A stretch of DNA of 64,000 nucleotides from a virus, in the IMG/VR virus record IMGVR_UViG_3300036791_001907, positions 1-64,000 of that record, one strand, 5' to 3'. Below, in pieces: positions 62,527 to 64,000 of this stretch. Within the stretch, counting starts at the first letter, position 1. Each line of letters starts with the position of its first letter. Under the pieces are notes generated by a model that saw only the letters and a list, made by a program, of their open reading frames with translations, had not been told where the DNA came from and did no database searches. Made by a program: the position numbers and the translations under genes.

Positions 62527-62561
62527 GAACCGATGGCCAGCGGTATATCTGGCGGTGACGG
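62527..62561. repeat. CGGTATAT hairpin element, copy 3
   Basis: GCCAG (62536-62540), loop CGGTATAT, CTGGC (62549-62553), flanked by GAACCGATG and GGTGACGG. It is nearly identical to copy 1 across 27 nt, while the sequence on either side diverges. Confidence 0.7.
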
Positions 62562-62706
62562 GAAGCATCGGCAGCGACGGAATGGCAGGGCAAGTTGCGT
62601 CTTGTTCCGGCCAGCCAAGTCATGGCTGCGTCGTATTGCCGATCACTACGAGGACGATCCGCCTGCGCGGTGGATCGGAACACGTACTGAACACCCTACA
62701 GTTGCA

Positions 62707-62727
62707 GGGCCGCGGGACGCGCGGCCC
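62707..62727 (+). promoter_or_regulatory. GC hairpin in the leader of the 303-aa gene
   Basis: GGGCCGCG pairs with CGCGGCCC around GGACG, ending 27 nt before the ATG. No T-tract follows, so attenuation or mRNA protection is more likely than simple termination. Confidence 0.4.
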
Positions 62728-62754
62728 GTCTCACTGGCGACAAAGGATGATCCA

Positions 62755-63666
62755 ATGCCAGCCAAGAAAGGTCCGGCCAAGGGGACAGTCCCGGTCAACA
62801 TCCCCCAGCCACAGATCCTCGACTTCGGGATCGGACTCATCGGCGTGACGCCGACGATCTCGAACGCATTCCCGCAGAAGATCCGTGAGAAGCTCGTGGC
62901 TGATCACATGCACATGCCTGAGGCCCTCATCCCCCACGAGGCCAAGGACCCGTGCGCCAACTTCAGCGCGTGCATCCACTACGTCAAGTCCAAGGACGGT
63001 GGGGTCAACTTCGCCATGCCCGGCTCCTCGTTCAAGGGGGCCATGGTCGCGGCGTGCCGGATGACCAACAAGAAGTTGGACATGGCCAGTGCCAAGCAGT
63101 TCTTCCAGGTGATCCCGTTCCGGGTCCAGATGTACGGCGACGAGCCGATCATGTGCGAGCACCGGGTCCGCAACGACAACGGCGGCGTCGACATCCGGCA
63201 CCGGGCCATGTACTGCCGTTGGTCGGTGATCCTGCCGATCCGCTACCACGCGGGGTCGATCTCCAAGGAGTCCCTGATCTACCTGGCGGAGCTGGCCGGC
63301 TTCGGCTGTGGCATCGGTGACTGGCGGATCGCGGCGCCCAAGAGCCCCAACGGGCAGATGGGCGCCTTCCGCGTGGCCCGCGAGGGCGAGATCGTCGGCC
63401 CGGCGTACTCCAAGTGGTGCGCCAAGAACCCGTTCGACTGGGACGAGTTCGAGCAGTACGGCATCGTCCCGCCCGCGCGGGTCGAGTACTACCGCAAGGC
63501 CGCCGAGATGGTTCGCGGCCTGCCGCCCGAGCAGCGGGGCACGCCCAAGAAGGGCAAGAGCCGGAAGGCTGTGCCCACCGCTGCGGCCGCCGCGGCGATC
63601 ATCAACGGCGTCCAGCCCGTCGACGGCCTTGAGCCGCCCGATGACGGCTACGTGCCGCAGCAGTAA
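62755..63666 (+). CDS. Conserved phage protein of unknown function (303 aa)
   Basis: Start ATG 62755 after AAGGATG; 303 aa. The first 60 residues end in NIPQPQILDFGIGLIGVTPT, ISNAFPQKIREKL. The core reads NFAMPGSSFKGAMVAACRM, FRVQMYGDEPIMCEHRVRND, DIRHRAMYCRWSVILPIRYH, AELAGFGCGIGDWRIA. I have seen this order (F/P-x-SFK-A-V-A-R, then R-x-R-x-x-F-x-W and GIG-W-R) in many phages without known role. PGSSFKG and the later GIG turn also recall RAMP/Cas7 folds, but this is weak. The Lys/Ala-rich tail is probably disordered. Confidence 0.55.
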   Translation: MPAKKGPAKGTVPVNIPQPQILDFGIGLIGVTPTISNAFPQKIREKLVADHMHMPEALIPHEAKDPCANFSACIHYVKSKDGGVNFAMPGSSFKGAMVAACRMTNKKLDMASAKQFFQVIPFRVQMYGDEPIMCEHRVRNDNGGVDIRHRAMYCRWSVILPIRYHAGSISKESLIYLAELAGFGCGIGDWRIAAPKSPNGQMGAFRVAREGEIVGPAYSKWCAKNPFDWDEFEQYGIVPPARVEYYRKAAEMVRGLPPEQRGTPKKGKSRKAVPTAAAAAAIINGVQPVDGLEPPDDGYVPQQ

Positions 63667-63741
63667 CCACTTCGTGCAGGAGGACGACCGGGGGCCAGGA
63701 TGGCCCCATCTTTCCCGCAACCCTAGCAGCAAGGATCGAAC

Positions 63742-64000
63742 ATGCCATCGGGTGTCAAGAAGAAGTCATCAGCGCCGGCGCCGGCGCTCAAGTACGAGTT
63801 CCGGGCCTGCTTCCGGAGCCCGCTCGATCCCAACGTCGTCGCGGCGCGGCTCGAATGGCTCAGAACCAGACTGAGCCGGGACCCGGAGGGTCAGGACGTC
63901 CTGGAAGACGCCCGGCCCGTCGGCTCGCCGTTGCATGATCACTTCGACTGGAATGACTACGAGGCCGGCGAGAAGCATCGGCTCGGCCAGGCCACGGATC
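63742..64000 (+). CDS. Unknown phage protein, truncated at the window end
   Basis: ATG 63742 opens a frame that runs off the window; 86 residues are visible. YEFRACFRSPLDPNVVAARL is followed by GSPLHDHFDWNDYEAGEKHR LGQA. The SPLH-x-x-F-x-W-(N/D)-D-x-x-A-x-x-xR-x-x-QA pattern is one I associate with small phage proteins encoded beside the preceding 303-aa type. The 75-nt gap before it shows only a weak ribosome site (AAGGA). Confidence 0.55.
   Translation, partial: MPSGVKKKSSAPAPALKYEFRACFRSPLDPNVVAARLEWLRTRLSRDPEGQDVLEDARPVGSPLHDHFDWNDYEAGEKHRLGQATD

Larger units (their letters stand above)
62208..62706. repeat. Non-coding tract B with hairpin elements and degenerate repeats
   Basis: About 500 nt without a convincing gene. 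It contains copies 2 and 3 of the CGGTATAT hairpin, and sequence related to tract A (TGGCAGCTCAGGTGAG with TCAGATCGG here, GGGCAGCTCAGATCAGGTG there; GCCGTGGCGAGGCAGCGTAG and CCATGG). The 3' end, from about 62640, is less repetitive. Confidence 0.55.

Overview
The window is one continuous piece of a large, GC-rich tailed-phage (or prophage) genome. Every gene I can support lies on the + strand, gaps are short, and many neighbours overlap by ATGA or TGATG. A very large sheath protein, a tube-like protein, a spike with an OB-fold, a tape-measure-like protein, a hub candidate, a gp25/W-like protein and a gpJ-like wedge show a contractile tail (myovirus). No terminase, portal, capsid, integrase, tRNA or lysis gene is visible. 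Because about 46 kb is given to tail and fibre genes alone, the whole genome is probably very large (jumbo class). The host cannot be named from the sequence.

Region 1 (1-1094) holds the end of a methyltransferase-like gene and an endonuclease VII-type HNH nuclease. Region 2 (1154-46985) is a long co-oriented virion block. It opens with a minor structural protein and two giant fibre-like proteins (3322-6696 and 7265-12934). These combine eight copies of a roughly 180-residue module with a 14-residue His-x-Thr-Asp repeat, a LamG-type lectin domain, and a C-terminal domain that also occurs as its own gene between them. Then follow connector-like genes, sheath, tube, spike, two chaperone-position genes, tape measure, baseplate hub, a sigma-factor-like gene, gp25-like and J-like wedges, a row of five paralogous fibre-type genes, and a collagen-like protein. 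The block ends at a strong intrinsic terminator (47013-47058).

Region 3 (47059-51932) has short transcription units separated by hairpins: a zinc-finger protein, a low-complexity single-pass membrane protein, a two-TM protein, an unusual 67-nt stem-loop in an intergenic region (49697-49763), and a group of small unknown genes closed by another terminator-like hairpin.

Region 4 (51974-61278) is a cluster of non-structural genes. A Ycf46-like AAA+ ATPase is followed at once by a DUF2997-like small protein, a small conserved phage-type protein and a 341-aa protein that may be DUF3150-like. Next come two tandem SWIM zinc-finger genes, a Gp88-family gene and several unknown genes.

Region 5 (61279-64000) alternates small genes with two repeat-rich non-coding tracts. 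These carry three copies of a hairpin with an invariant CGGTATAT loop and a compensatory base-pair change in the stem. This is the best candidate here for an undescribed functional element. The window ends inside a small gene that follows a 303-aa conserved phage protein.

All assignments come from reading motifs and gene order by eye. No database search was run.
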